This document shows positions 1 through 6,581 of a DNA stretch of 8,496 nt, piece by piece; the stretch's first letter is position 1; each line of letters begins with the position of its first letter. The DNA is from Alphaproteobacteria bacterium (GTDB lineage Bacteria; Pseudomonadota; Alphaproteobacteria; Rhizobiales; Aestuariivirgaceae). Below the pieces are notes generated by a model that saw nothing but the letters and a program-made list of their open reading frames with translations, was not told the origin of the DNA and did not search any database. The position numbers and the translations under genes are program-made. The stretch is from contig JAHEJE010000116.1 of NCBI GenBank assembly GCA_024639035.1, positions 1 through 8,496 on the forward strand, written 5' to 3'.

Positions 1-13
1 GTCGTTCGCTCAT
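1..13 (-). CDS. Start of the gene downstream of pgk (5' end only)
   Basis: Only the first four codons are present, an ATG read on the minus strand at 13-11 and then residues that translate as MSER. A strong Shine-Dalgarno sequence, GGAGGTAGGA (minus strand, positions 27-18), sits four bases before the ATG, so this is a real translation start. It lies 30 bp after the pgk stop on the same strand and is probably in the same operon. From memory of related genomes, a class I fructose-bisphosphate aldolase often follows pgk in rhizobia and can begin with MSER. Four residues cannot prove this, so no symbol is given. Confidence 0.6.
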
Positions 14-43
14 CGTGTCCTACCTCCAGTTCCGTTGCCGGGC

Positions 44-1243
44 CTATTCCCCTTGCAAGACTTCAACTCCAGGCAATTCCTTGCCTTCCAACCATTCCAG
101 AAACGCACCGCCAGCGGTGGATACATAGGTGAAATCTTCTGCTGCATCAGCGTGATTGAGTGCGGCCACGGTGTCGCCGCCGCCGGCGATGGACACAAGC
201 CTGCCGGCCTTGGTCAGACCGGCCGCATGTTGCGCCGTGGCCACGGTTCCGGTGTCGAACGGCGCGATCTCGAAGGCGCCAAACGGGCCGTTCCAAACCA
301 GGGTGGCGGCGCCGTCGAGGGCGGCGTTGACAGCGGCGATCGTGGCCGGGCCGATGTCGAGCATCATTTCGTCTTCGGCAATGTTGGACACCGGACAGGT
401 GCGGTTGGCGGCACCGGCTGTAAACTCCTTGGCGACAACCGCATCCTGCGGCAGCAGGATCTGGCAATTGTTGGCCGATGAATTCGACATCACCTTGCGG
501 GCGGTCTCGAGTAGGTCGTGCTCGCACAGAGACTGGCCGATGTCGATGCCGCCGGCGGCGAGAAATGTGTTGGCCATGCCGCCGCCGATGATCAGCGTAT
601 CGGCGATCCTGGTCAGGTTGCCGAGCAGGTCGAGCTTGGTCGACACCTTGGCGCCGCCGACGACCGCCACCAGCGGCCGTGCCGGCGCCTCAAAGGCGGC
701 TTGCAATGCCACCAACTCAGCCTGCATGGCCCGGCCGGCGGCGGCGGGCAGCAGGCGGGCAACGCCGACGGTCGAGGCATGGGCGCGATGGGCGGCGGAA
801 AAGGCATCGTTGACATAAAGGTCGCCAAGCGCTGCCATGCGCTGGCTCAGGGCGGGATCGTTTGCTTCCTCGCCGGGGTGGAAGCGGGTGTTCTCAAGCA
901 GCAGGACATCGCCGGGCCGGGCTGCGGCGACAGCGTCGGTGGGGGCATCGTCATGCCAGTCGGTGGCGACGAACTTCACCTCGCGGCCGAGGGCGGCGGC
1001 CAGGGGTCGGGCGATGGGCGCCAGCGACATGGCGGCGGCGACCTTGCCTTTTGGCCGGCCGAAATGGGCCAGCACGGCGACGATGGCGCCGGCGTCGGCG
1101 AGTTCGTTCAAAGTTGGAACGATGCGGTCGATACGGGTCGTGTCGCTGACCTCGCCGCTCTGTAGAGGCACATTCAAGTCGACACGAACCACCACCCGTC
1201 TGCCGGCAAATTGAATGTCATCAAGAGAGCGAAATCGTGCCAT
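44..1243 (-). CDS. pgk: Phosphoglycerate kinase
   Basis: This cytosolic enzyme transfers phosphate between 1,3-bisphosphoglycerate and ADP, giving 3-phosphoglycerate and ATP in glycolysis and running in reverse in gluconeogenesis or the Calvin cycle. The 399-residue product has the usual bacterial length. Family signatures are visible in order: the substrate-binding VDLNVPL (21-27), AHFGRPKG (59-66), LLENTRFHPGEE (115-126), YVNDAFSAAHRAHAS (143-157), the hinge segment VVGGAKVSTKLDLL (194-207), GGGMANTFL (220-228), WNGPFGAFE (317-325) and the C-terminal nucleotide-binding SIAGGGDT (351-358). The last segment, FTYVSTAGGAFLEWLEGKELPGV, also fits the family. The ATG lies 10 bp after the tkt stop with no clear Shine-Dalgarno (CCGCGCAAA precedes it), so translation may be coupled to tkt. 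No residue expected to be catalytic looks missing. Confidence 0.98.
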   Translation of the reverse strand: MARFRSLDDIQFAGRRVVVRVDLNVPLQSGEVSDTTRIDRIVPTLNELADAGAIVAVLAHFGRPKGKVAAAMSLAPIARPLAAALGREVKFVATDWHDDAPTDAVAAARPGDVLLLENTRFHPGEEANDPALSQRMAALGDLYVNDAFSAAHRAHASTVGVARLLPAAAGRAMQAELVALQAAFEAPARPLVAVVGGAKVSTKLDLLGNLTRIADTLIIGGGMANTFLAAGGIDIGQSLCEHDLLETARKVMSNSSANNCQILLPQDAVVAKEFTAGAANRTCPVSNIAEDEMMLDIGPATIAAVNAALDGAATLVWNGPFGAFEIAPFDTGTVATAQHAAGLTKAGRLVSIAGGGDTVAALNHADAAEDFTYVSTAGGAFLEWLEGKELPGVEVLQGE

Positions 1244-1253
1244 TTTGCGCGGA

Positions 1254-3308
1254 TCAATCTTTCGCCTTCAGCCGGTCGACGGCCACGGCGGCCACGGCTT
1301 CTGCCGTGATGCCGAAGTGCTGGTAGAGTTCCTGATAGGGGGCTGAGGCGCCGAAGCTGGTCATGCCGATGAAAACGCCGTCACCGCCAAGATAGCGGCC
1401 CCAGCCCTGCTGGACGCCGGCCTCGATGGCGATGCGCACCGGCTCGTTGCCCAGGACCATCTGACGATAGGTCTCGTCCTGGGTCTTGAACAGTTCCATG
1501 CACGGCACCGACACGACGCGGGCGGAATACCCGGCCTTGTCGATAATCTTCTTGGCATCAAGGGCGATCTCGAGCTCGGAGCCGGAGGCGAACAGAACAG
1601 CCTGGGGGTCGTCGCTGCCGCCGGCGGCAATCTCATAGGCGCCGCGGGCGCACAGGTTGTCGCGCACGCCGGCCGTGCGTGCCGGGCGCAGCTTCTGACG
1701 GGTCAGGGTGATAACGCTTGGGGTGGTTTTGGACTCCAGGGCGATCTGCCAGCATTCCGCCGTCTCGATCGCATCCGCCGGCCGCAGGATGTTCAGATTG
1801 GGGATCACCCGCAAGGCTGCCAGATGTTCGACCGGCTGGTGGGTGGGGCCGTCCTCGCCGAGGCCGATACTGTCGTGGGTCATGACGTAAATCACGCGCT
1901 GGCGCATCAGCGCCGACAGCCTGATCGCCGGACGGCAATAGTCGGTGAAGACCAGGAAGGTGCCGGAGTAGGGGATGACGCCGCCGTGCAGGGCCATGCC
2001 GTTCATGGCGGCGGCCATGGCGTGTTCGCGGATGCCGTAGTGAACGAAGCGGCCGGCAAAATTTTCGCTGTCGAGTACCTGAAGATCGCCCGACTTGGTG
2101 TTGTTCGAACCGGTCAGGTCGGCAGAGCCGCCGATGGTTTCCGGCACCACGGCGTTGATCACCTCCAGAGCGTCCTGGGAAGCGTTCCGGGTGGCCAGCT
2201 TCGGCGGGTCCTCCTTCAGGCGTGCCTTGTATTCCTTGATGGCCGAACTCAGCTTGTCGGGCAGGTCGCCGGCCATGCGGCGCTCGAATTCGACGCGAAG
2301 GCCGGTTTCGGCGGCCTCGAGGCGCTTGTTCCAGGCGCTGCGCTGCTTGCAGCCACGCAGGCCGGCCAGGCGCCAGCTGTCGCGAATGTTTGCCGGGATA
2401 TCGAACGGTTCGTGCTGCCAGTCGAGCTGTTTGCGGGCCTTGGTGATTTCCTCGGGGCCGAGCGGGGCACCATGGGCGCCGGAGGTGCCCTGCTTGTTCG
2501 GCGCCCCAAAGCCGATGATGGTCTTGCAGGCGATCAGGGTCGGCCGATCGCTGGCCCGGGCCGCTTCGAGCGCTTCGGCGATGGCTTTGGGGTCGTGGCC
2601 GTCGCAGGCGAGCGTGTTCCAGCCGCTTGCCGCGAAGCGGGCGCGCTGGTCGGTGGAATCGGTGAGCGAGATCGGGCCGTCAATGGAGATGTCGTTGTCG
2701 TCGAACAGGACGATCAGCTTGTTCAGCTTCAGATGGCCGGCAAGGGTCAGGGCTTCCTGCGAGATGCCTTCCATCAGACAGCCGTCGCCGGCGAGCACGT
2801 AGGTGTAGTGATCGACCAGATCGTCTCCGAACTGGGCAGCAAGATGGCGCTCGGCAATCGCCATGCCGACGGCGTTGCCGATGCCCTGACCGAGCGGGCC
2901 GGTGGTGGTTTCGATGCCGCTGGCATGACCGTATTCGGGGTGGCCGGCGGTCTTGGAACCGAGTTGCCGGAAGTTCTTCAGTTCCGCGATGGTCATGTCC
3001 TCATAGCCAAGCAGATGCAGCAACGAATAGAGCAGCATCGAGCCATGGCCGGCAGACAGGATGAAGCGATCGCGGTCCGGCCAATGCGGCTTTTGCGGAT
3101 CGAATTTCAGGAACCGGGTGAACAGGACGGTAACGATGTCGGCGGCGCCCATGGGCAGCCCGGGGTGACCGGAATTGGCTTGCTGAACCGCGTCCATGGA
3201 CAGGGCCCGCACGGCATTGGCCATGCTGTTGTGCTTGTCCAAATCGAACTTTGCCGATGCTTTGCCGGTCGGCTTGTTGCCGTCCTCAGCCGCTTGCGAT
3301 GAAGTCAT
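1254..3308 (-). CDS. tkt: Transketolase
   Basis: This thiamine-diphosphate enzyme moves two-carbon ketol units between sugar phosphates in the pentose phosphate pathway, and in the Calvin cycle where that is present. With the ATG at 3308 the product is 684 residues. Visible marks are SGHPGLPMGAADI (46-58), the ThDP/Mg site GDGCLMEGISQEA (174-186) with FDDNDISIDG (202-211), the pyrimidine-domain IREHAMAAAMNG (426-437) carrying the catalytic glutamate E428, and THDSIGLGEDGPTHQPVEHL (477-496). A C-terminal transketolase domain follows. The frame stays open upstream to a TTG at 3341, but that start has no ribosome site. The ATG at 3308 is preceded by GGGCGGAAAACAT, and its MTSSQ start fits better. 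It is the first visible gene of a minus-strand operon with pgk. A possible minus promoter (TTGACT at 3411-3406, TTATTG at 3390-3385, spacing 15) is weak. Confidence 0.97.
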   Translation of the reverse strand: MTSSQAAEDGNKPTGKASAKFDLDKHNSMANAVRALSMDAVQQANSGHPGLPMGAADIVTVLFTRFLKFDPQKPHWPDRDRFILSAGHGSMLLYSLLHLLGYEDMTIAELKNFRQLGSKTAGHPEYGHASGIETTTGPLGQGIGNAVGMAIAERHLAAQFGDDLVDHYTYVLAGDGCLMEGISQEALTLAGHLKLNKLIVLFDDNDISIDGPISLTDSTDQRARFAASGWNTLACDGHDPKAIAEALEAARASDRPTLIACKTIIGFGAPNKQGTSGAHGAPLGPEEITKARKQLDWQHEPFDIPANIRDSWRLAGLRGCKQRSAWNKRLEAAETGLRVEFERRMAGDLPDKLSSAIKEYKARLKEDPPKLATRNASQDALEVINAVVPETIGGSADLTGSNNTKSGDLQVLDSENFAGRFVHYGIREHAMAAAMNGMALHGGVIPYSGTFLVFTDYCRPAIRLSALMRQRVIYVMTHDSIGLGEDGPTHQPVEHLAALRVIPNLNILRPADAIETAECWQIALESKTTPSVITLTRQKLRPARTAGVRDNLCARGAYEIAAGGSDDPQAVLFASGSELEIALDAKKIIDKAGYSARVVSVPCMELFKTQDETYRQMVLGNEPVRIAIEAGVQQGWGRYLGGDGVFIGMTSFGASAPYQELYQHFGITAEAVAAVAVDRLKAKD

Positions 3309-3495
3309 ATGTTTTCCGCCCGGGACGAAACAAGGAATCAATTCAGACTGCCCCCGGCAGCCGAAGCGCCAAATTCCGCGCCACCAATAACACCCCGCCG
3401 ATTGGAGTCAATGCTACAGTTGACGATCATGTGGATTGCTGCCGGCTGCCGGCACCATGGCGCCGGGCTGACACAGGGTAAATTCGTGCTTGGGC

Positions 3496-3523
3496 TTGAT
3501 GCGGTAGTTGCATCGTATATAAG
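3496..3523 (+). promoter_or_regulatory. Predicted sigma70-type promoter for the coiled-coil/zapA operon
   Basis: TTGATG at 3496-3501 and TATAAG at 3518-3523 are separated by 16 bp, a near-consensus pair in the 276 bp gap between the divergent tkt and coiled-coil genes. Transcription would start near 3530, about 55 bases before the ATG at 3585. The rest of the gap (3309-3495) shows no gene. It holds a weak minus-strand promoter candidate for tkt and a GC-rich imperfect inverted repeat around 3446-3470. Confidence 0.55.
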
Positions 3524-3584
3524 TTTTTGTCGGGGGTGCTTGGTTCGCCGGCGTACGTGATTCGGCAAACTGTGGGGGATGCGC

Positions 3585-3857
3585 ATGGGACAGTTGCCCA
3601 AGTTGGATGAAGCGCTTGACCGCTTCGACGATGCCGTCAAGCAGGTCGAGGCGGCGATGATGCGGGCAAAGAGCGCGGAATCGCAAGCCGATGCATCGCA
3701 GGGCGAGTCGCAGGCGTTGCGCGAAGACCGGGCGCGGCTGGCGGCTGAACTGGATGAAGTGAGAGCCAATGCCGAACGGCTGACAGACAAGACCCAGCAG
3801 GCGGCAGAAAAGATTGCCAGCGCCATGTCGCGGATCAACACCGCGCTGGGCGAATGA
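3585..3857 (+). CDS. Small coiled-coil protein upstream of ZapA (ZauP-like / DUF4164-like)
   Basis: The product has 90 residues, is almost wholly charged and helical, and shows heptad-like spacing (LDEALDRFDDAVKQVEAAM near the start, then LREDRARLAAELDEVRANA). It has no signal peptide, membrane segment or enzyme motif. Small coiled-coil genes directly upstream of zapA are common in alphaproteobacteria. In Caulobacter the equivalent protein, ZauP, works with ZapA to focus the Z-ring, and rhizobial homologues are annotated as DUF4164. The role here is inferred from position and coiled-coil character. I chose the ATG at 3585 over the one at 3579 because the GGGGG run at 3573-3577 lies 7 bases before 3585 but only 1 before 3579. 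zapA follows 40 bp later and is probably cotranscribed. Confidence 0.85.
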   Translation: MGQLPKLDEALDRFDDAVKQVEAAMMRAKSAESQADASQGESQALREDRARLAAELDEVRANAERLTDKTQQAAEKIASAMSRINTALGE

Positions 3858-3897
3858 TCATGCAGGCGGGCGGCAAACAGGGCGAGGAGTAGACAGC

Positions 3898-4284
3898 ATG
3901 GGCCAGGTCATCGTTACCGTGAACGGCCATCCCTACACGATGCAGTGCCATGATGGCGAGGAAGACCATCTGACGGAATTGGCGCAACTGCTCGACACCG
4001 AGGTCAAACAGATACGTTCATCGGTGGGCCAGGTCGGTGATATCCGGCTGCTGCTGATGGCCGGATTGATCATCGCCGACCGTCTGTCTGATTCGCTGAA
4101 AAAGATCGAAGACCTGCAGGACAGACTGAACGGCGTCCCCTTAGGCGGCGAAGATCTTGCGGCGACAGAGCGCGCGCTCGAGGACAAGGTGTCCGAACGG
4201 CTGATCGCGGCGGCGACGCGGCTTGAGGAGTTGGCGCGTAGCGAGCCGAAGCCGGTAGACACGGCATCGCGCGGCAGTTCATAG
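3898..4284 (+). CDS. zapA: Cell division protein ZapA
   Basis: ZapA is a cytosolic protein that binds and cross-links FtsZ filaments at mid-cell. The 128-residue product shows the family pattern: an N-terminal beta-rich head (VIVTVNGHPYTMQCHDGEE, 4-22), then HLTELAQLLDTEVKQI, then the highly conserved GDIRLLLMAGLIIADRL stretch (47-63), and then a long coiled-coil tail (65-114). The frame is open upstream, but the ATG at 3898 has GAGGAG at 3883-3888 about 9 bases before it, and the protein from here aligns with the usual ZapA start. It is the second gene after the coiled-coil partner, and 6S RNA follows. The C-terminal 15 residues (EPKPVDTASRGSS) look disordered. Confidence 0.95.
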   Translation: MGQVIVTVNGHPYTMQCHDGEEDHLTELAQLLDTEVKQIRSSVGQVGDIRLLLMAGLIIADRLSDSLKKIEDLQDRLNGVPLGGEDLAATERALEDKVSERLIAAATRLEELARSEPKPVDTASRGSS

Positions 4285-4346
4285 ACCGGCGCAGTTTCAA
4301 GTTCGATCCGGCGCGAGATCGCCGTAACCACAACGCCGTATTTTGC

Positions 4347-4364
4347 GAAAAGCGATGGCTTTTC
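4347..4364 (+). terminator. Hairpin between zapA and 6S RNA, possible weak terminator
   Basis: GAAAAGC (4347-4353) and GCTTTTC (4358-4364) form a perfect 7-bp stem with a GATG loop, 62 bases after the zapA stop. It is not followed by a run of T (TGTTCG comes next), so it is not a canonical intrinsic terminator. It may instead be an RNA-processing or operator site in front of the 6S promoter. Confidence 0.35.
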
Positions 4365-4390
4365 TGTTCGCCGGGACGTATTGATGTATG

Positions 4391-4550
4391 CGGCAGGCTG
4401 CGCGGTTTGTGTGGAGACCATTCTCAGGGGCCTATGTCGATTCCTAAGGGAGCTGTCCCTGACCAGGGCCGTGGCCTTGGACACACGGCGCCCACCTACG
4501 TTACGTAGGGACCCGGGATCGGATCCTCCCACGGCCAGCGCGGCTTCGCC
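4391..4550 (+). ncRNA. ssrS: 6S RNA (RNA polymerase-binding regulatory RNA)
   Basis: 6S RNA mimics an open promoter and binds sigma70 RNA polymerase, chiefly in stationary phase. The 328 bp gap between zapA and the 5-FCL gene is where it lies in many proteobacteria. The sequence folds as expected. GCTGCGC (4397-4403) pairs with GCGCGGC (4538-4544), and GTGG (4411-4414) with CCAC (4529-4532), forming the closing stem. TCAGGG (4424-4429) can pair with CCCTGA (4457-4462). An apical arm is formed by GGGC-CGTG (from about 4466) with CACG-GC-GCCC (to 4493). CCTACG/CGTAGG (4495-4509) forms the small hairpin often seen on the 3' side of the bubble. Ends are approximate. A weak promoter (TGGCTT at 4356, TATTGA at 4379, spacing 17) would start it near 4391. 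The strand follows from the gene order and the fold. Confidence 0.85.
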
Positions 4551-4566
4551 ATCGATTGCGAAACGG

Positions 4567-4583
4567 CAAGGGGATGACCCTTG
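4567..4583 (+). other. Hairpin in the 6S RNA / 5-FCL spacer
   Basis: CAAGGG (4567-4572) and CCCTTG (4578-4583) are a perfect inverted repeat with a GATGA loop. It lies just past the 6S RNA and 29 bases before the 5-FCL start codon. There is no T-run after it. It could mark the 3' boundary of 6S RNA, guide processing of a joint 6S/5-FCL transcript, or be incidental. Confidence 0.35.
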
Positions 4584-4612
4584 GGGGCGACTGGATGTGA
4601 GGGAACCAGGAG

Positions 4613-5215
4613 ATGGCGTCATTCGATTCCGCCGATGAACTGTCATGGATGAAGGCGTCGCAGCGCGCGTCGTCGACAAAGGCGCGAGACAGGATTCACG
4701 ATAGCGCGGCCACGACGGCTGGACAGAAACTGTGCGATCTCGCGCTGGCCAATATCGTCTGGCCGCAAGGCACGGTGGTTTCGGGCTTTTGGCCCTATCG
4801 AACCGAGATCGATGTGTTGCCGCTGCTGAAACGGCTGCAGGAAAACGGCGTTGCGCTGTGCCTGCCGGTCGTCCTGGACATGGATGAACCGCTGATCTTC
4901 CGGCAGTGGGCGCCGGGCGATAAAACCGAGCCGGGCAAGTGGGATATCCCGGTTCCGCCTGATAGCGCAGCCGAGGTCGAGCCTTCGATCCTGCTGGTGC
5001 CGATGCTGGCGTTCGACCGCCGGGGTTACCGGCTGGGCTACGGCGGCGGGTTCTATGACCGCACCCTGGAGAAGCTGCGCGCAACCGGCAAGATTTCCGC
5101 GGTCGGGGTGGCGTATCACGGTCAGGAAGTCGGTGCCGTGGTGCGCGGCATCAACGACCAACCGCTCGATGCCGTTCTGACCGAGCAAGAATATTTTGTG
5201 CCGAAACAGGCCTGA
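4613..5215 (+). CDS. 5-formyltetrahydrofolate cyclo-ligase (MTHFS)
   Basis: This cytosolic enzyme uses ATP to convert 5-formyl-THF to 5,10-methenyl-THF, returning this storage folate to one-carbon metabolism. The 200-residue product carries the family's ordered blocks: GFWPYRTEIDVLPLL (58-72), LCLPVV (82-87), FRQWAPGD (96-103), ILLVPMLAFDRRGYR (126-140) and the signature LGYGGGFYDR (141-150). It follows 6S RNA, as ygfA does in Escherichia coli. The only AGGAG (4608-4612) directly touches the ATG at 4613, an unusually short spacing. An in-frame stop at 4598 rules out a longer form, and the next in-frame ATG (4649) lacks a clear ribosome site. The ymdB-type gene begins 6 bp after its stop. Confidence 0.95.
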   Translation: MASFDSADELSWMKASQRASSTKARDRIHDSAATTAGQKLCDLALANIVWPQGTVVSGFWPYRTEIDVLPLLKRLQENGVALCLPVVLDMDEPLIFRQWAPGDKTEPGKWDIPVPPDSAAEVEPSILLVPMLAFDRRGYRLGYGGGFYDRTLEKLRATGKISAVGVAYHGQEVGAVVRGINDQPLDAVLTEQEYFVPKQA

Positions 5216-5221
5216 ATCTCT

Positions 5222-6037
5222 ATGCGCCTGTTGTTCTTTGGAGATATTGTCGGGCGGTGCGGGCGCGACCTGTATCTGGAAAGCGTGGCGGACATCCGGG
5301 AGCACCTCGGCGCGGACCTGGTGATCGTCAACGGCGAGAACGCGGCCGGCGGCTTCGGCATCACCGAGGCCATCTTTGACGAACTGCTCGATGCCGGCAG
5401 CGATGTGGTGACGCTCGGCAATCATGCCTGGGATCAAAAGGAAGCGCTGGTGTTCATCGAGCGGACACCGGCTCTGCTGCGGCCGGTCAACTACCCAACC
5501 GGCACGCCGGGCAATGGCGCCGGTCTGTTTGCGGCAAGAAACGGCGGACAGGTTTTGGTGATGAATGTCATGGGCCGGGTGATGATGAACCCGCTCGACG
5601 ATCCGTTTGCCGCCGTCGAGCGCGAGCTGAGCGCCTGCGCCCTCAGTGTAGACTGCGATGCGGTCGTCATCGACATGCATGCCGAGGCGACATCGGAGAA
5701 GATGGCGATGGGGCACTTCGCCGACGGCCGGGCCAGCCTTGTGGTCGGCACGCATACCCACGTCCCGACCAGCGATCACCAGATCCTGCCGGGCGGCACA
5801 GCCTACATGAGCGATGCCGGTATGTGCGGCGACTACAATTCGGTCATCGGAATGGACAAGGAGGAACCGCTCAACCGGTTTCTGCGCAAGATACCGACAG
5901 GCCGCTATGCGCCGGCCGACGGTGAGGCGACGCTAAGCGCGGTTCTCGTGGAGACCGATGACGGCACCGGGCTGGCGCAATCAATTGCGCCGCTGCGGGT
6001 CGGTGGCCGACTGGCCCCGGCCTGGCCCGATTTCTAG
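5222..6037 (+). CDS. YmdB-type metallophosphoesterase (TIGR00282 family)
   Basis: The product belongs to the calcineurin-like phosphoesterases related to Bacillus YmdB, which hydrolyse 2',3'-cyclic nucleotides or phosphodiesters; the substrate here is unknown. At 271 residues it is a typical length. Metal-ligand motifs are all visible: GDIVG with D8, NGENAAGG with E39 and N40, GNHAWD with N67 and H68, DMHAEATSEK with H153, and GTHTHVPT with H178 and H180. SDAGMCGDYNSVIGMD is also characteristic. There is no signal peptide or membrane helix, so it is cytosolic. It starts 6 bp after the 5-FCL stop with a poor ribosome site, suggesting coupled translation in one operon. The stop codon lies inside a hairpin shared with the convergent gene. 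Confidence 0.93.
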   Translation: MRLLFFGDIVGRCGRDLYLESVADIREHLGADLVIVNGENAAGGFGITEAIFDELLDAGSDVVTLGNHAWDQKEALVFIERTPALLRPVNYPTGTPGNGAGLFAARNGGQVLVMNVMGRVMMNPLDDPFAAVERELSACALSVDCDAVVIDMHAEATSEKMAMGHFADGRASLVVGTHTHVPTSDHQILPGGTAYMSDAGMCGDYNSVIGMDKEEPLNRFLRKIPTGRYAPADGEATLSAVLVETDDGTGLAQSIAPLRVGGRLAPAWPDF

Positions 6038-6051
6038 GGTCAGGACCCTAG
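6034..6051. other. Inverted repeat holding both convergent stop codons
   Basis: CTAGGGT (6034-6040) and ACCCTAG (6045-6051) form a perfect 7-bp stem with a CAGG loop. The ymdB-type TAG stop (6035-6037) and the opposing gene's TAG stop (6050-6048, minus) are both within the stem. No T-run follows on either strand, so it is at best a weak bidirectional terminator. It may serve to protect both 3' ends. Confidence 0.5.
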
Positions 6052-6392
6052 GATGCGAACGCCTGTTCGTTGACCCGCATCAGGTCACCATTGCGCTCGG
6101 CTGTCGGCAGCGAAGCCTCGACGGCGAGAATGTTCATGGTGTTGAGGGCGTGAGCCCAGCTGCGTTCGGCGAGTTCTTTGTCGCCGTCGGCTTCTGCCTT
6201 TTGAGCGATCACCATGCAGGTCGTCGCCTTTTCGGCCTTCTCCAGCAGACGGGTGATGTTGCGCATGGCTGACAGCGGGTCGGCGTAGGCGGATTGATCG
6301 AGAACCCTGTTGAGGGCGCTGGTGCCGGCGGTGACGGCCAATCCGTGCGCGGCCGCTGCATGTTCATCCCAAGCTTGCGTCTTGTCGCTCAT
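6048..6392 (-). CDS. Hypothetical protein, small helical, unknown family
   Basis: I do not recognise this 114-residue product. It is alanine-rich and predicted mostly helical, with no signal peptide, membrane segment, cysteine cluster or nuclease/HTH motif that I can see. The middle (LSAMRNITRLLEKAEKAT, then EADGDKELAERSWAHALNTM) looks like paired amphipathic helices, such as a small helical bundle or protein-interaction domain. Evidence that it is real: no other good gene occupies the region, a GAGG lies 11 bases upstream of the ATG, it converges neatly on the ymdB-type stop, and a CtrA-type box lies 56 bp upstream of its start. That box suggests cell-cycle or motility-linked expression, but this is inference. 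Confidence 0.7.
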   Translation of the reverse strand: MSDKTQAWDEHAAAAHGLAVTAGTSALNRVLDQSAYADPLSAMRNITRLLEKAEKATTCMVIAQKAEADGDKELAERSWAHALNTMNILAVEASLPTAERNGDLMRVNEQAFAS

Positions 6393-6447
6393 CGCGGTGA
6401 TCCCTCGTGCTACGCATTACCTTGCCGTGGAGTGTGTGCCGGAAGGT

Positions 6448-6462
6448 TTAATGGCGGGTTAA
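6448..6462. promoter_or_regulatory. CtrA-type binding box
   Basis: TTAA (6448-6451), seven bases, TTAA (6459-6462) is an exact match to the TTAA-N7-TTAA site of the alphaproteobacterial cell-cycle regulator CtrA. Read on the minus strand it is TTAACCCGCCATTAA, which also carries the common TTAAC. A further TTAA half-site at 6472-6475 lies 9 bases beyond. The box is in the 189 bp divergent spacer, 56 bp upstream of the small unknown gene and 120 bp upstream of yebC. The nearer gene is the likelier target. Confidence 0.6.
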
Positions 6463-6512
6463 ACGGAAAGGTTAACGCCGCGAGGATTTTGCAGGACTGG
6501 ACTTGGGCGCGG

Positions 6513-6540
6513 TTGTCACGATAGAACGCGGACATATCCG
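6513..6540 (+). promoter_or_regulatory. Weak promoter candidate for yebC
   Basis: TTGTCA (6513-6518) and TATCCG (6535-6540) are 16 bp apart, giving a good -35 and a poor -10 about 40 bases before the yebC ATG. No better pair was found in the spacer. It is offered only as the best available guess. Confidence 0.3.
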
Positions 6541-6581
6541 GGTTAAAGCTGCTGACCGCAGGCATTCGACGAGAGCGATCC

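Noticed and set aside
1824..3302. A 492-residue open frame on the plus strand, antisense to tkt
   Set aside because: The opposite strand encodes an unmistakable transketolase over the same bases. Long antisense frames are common in GC-rich genes, and this translation shows no family motif and no ribosome site.
4381..4638. An 85-residue open frame through the 6S RNA region
   Set aside because: The bases are better explained by the paired 6S structure, and the frame lacks a ribosome site and overlaps the 5-FCL start in another frame.
3933..5084. A 383-residue open frame on the minus strand across zapA, 6S RNA and 5-FCL
   Set aside because: It crosses two clear genes and a structured RNA, is rich in Arg, Ser and Pro as expected of a shadow frame, and has no recognisable motif.
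4643..5779. A 378-residue open frame on the minus strand opposite 5-FCL and the YmdB-type gene
   Set aside because: Both genes on the plus strand have full catalytic motifs. This frame is a shadow with His- and Arg-rich composition.
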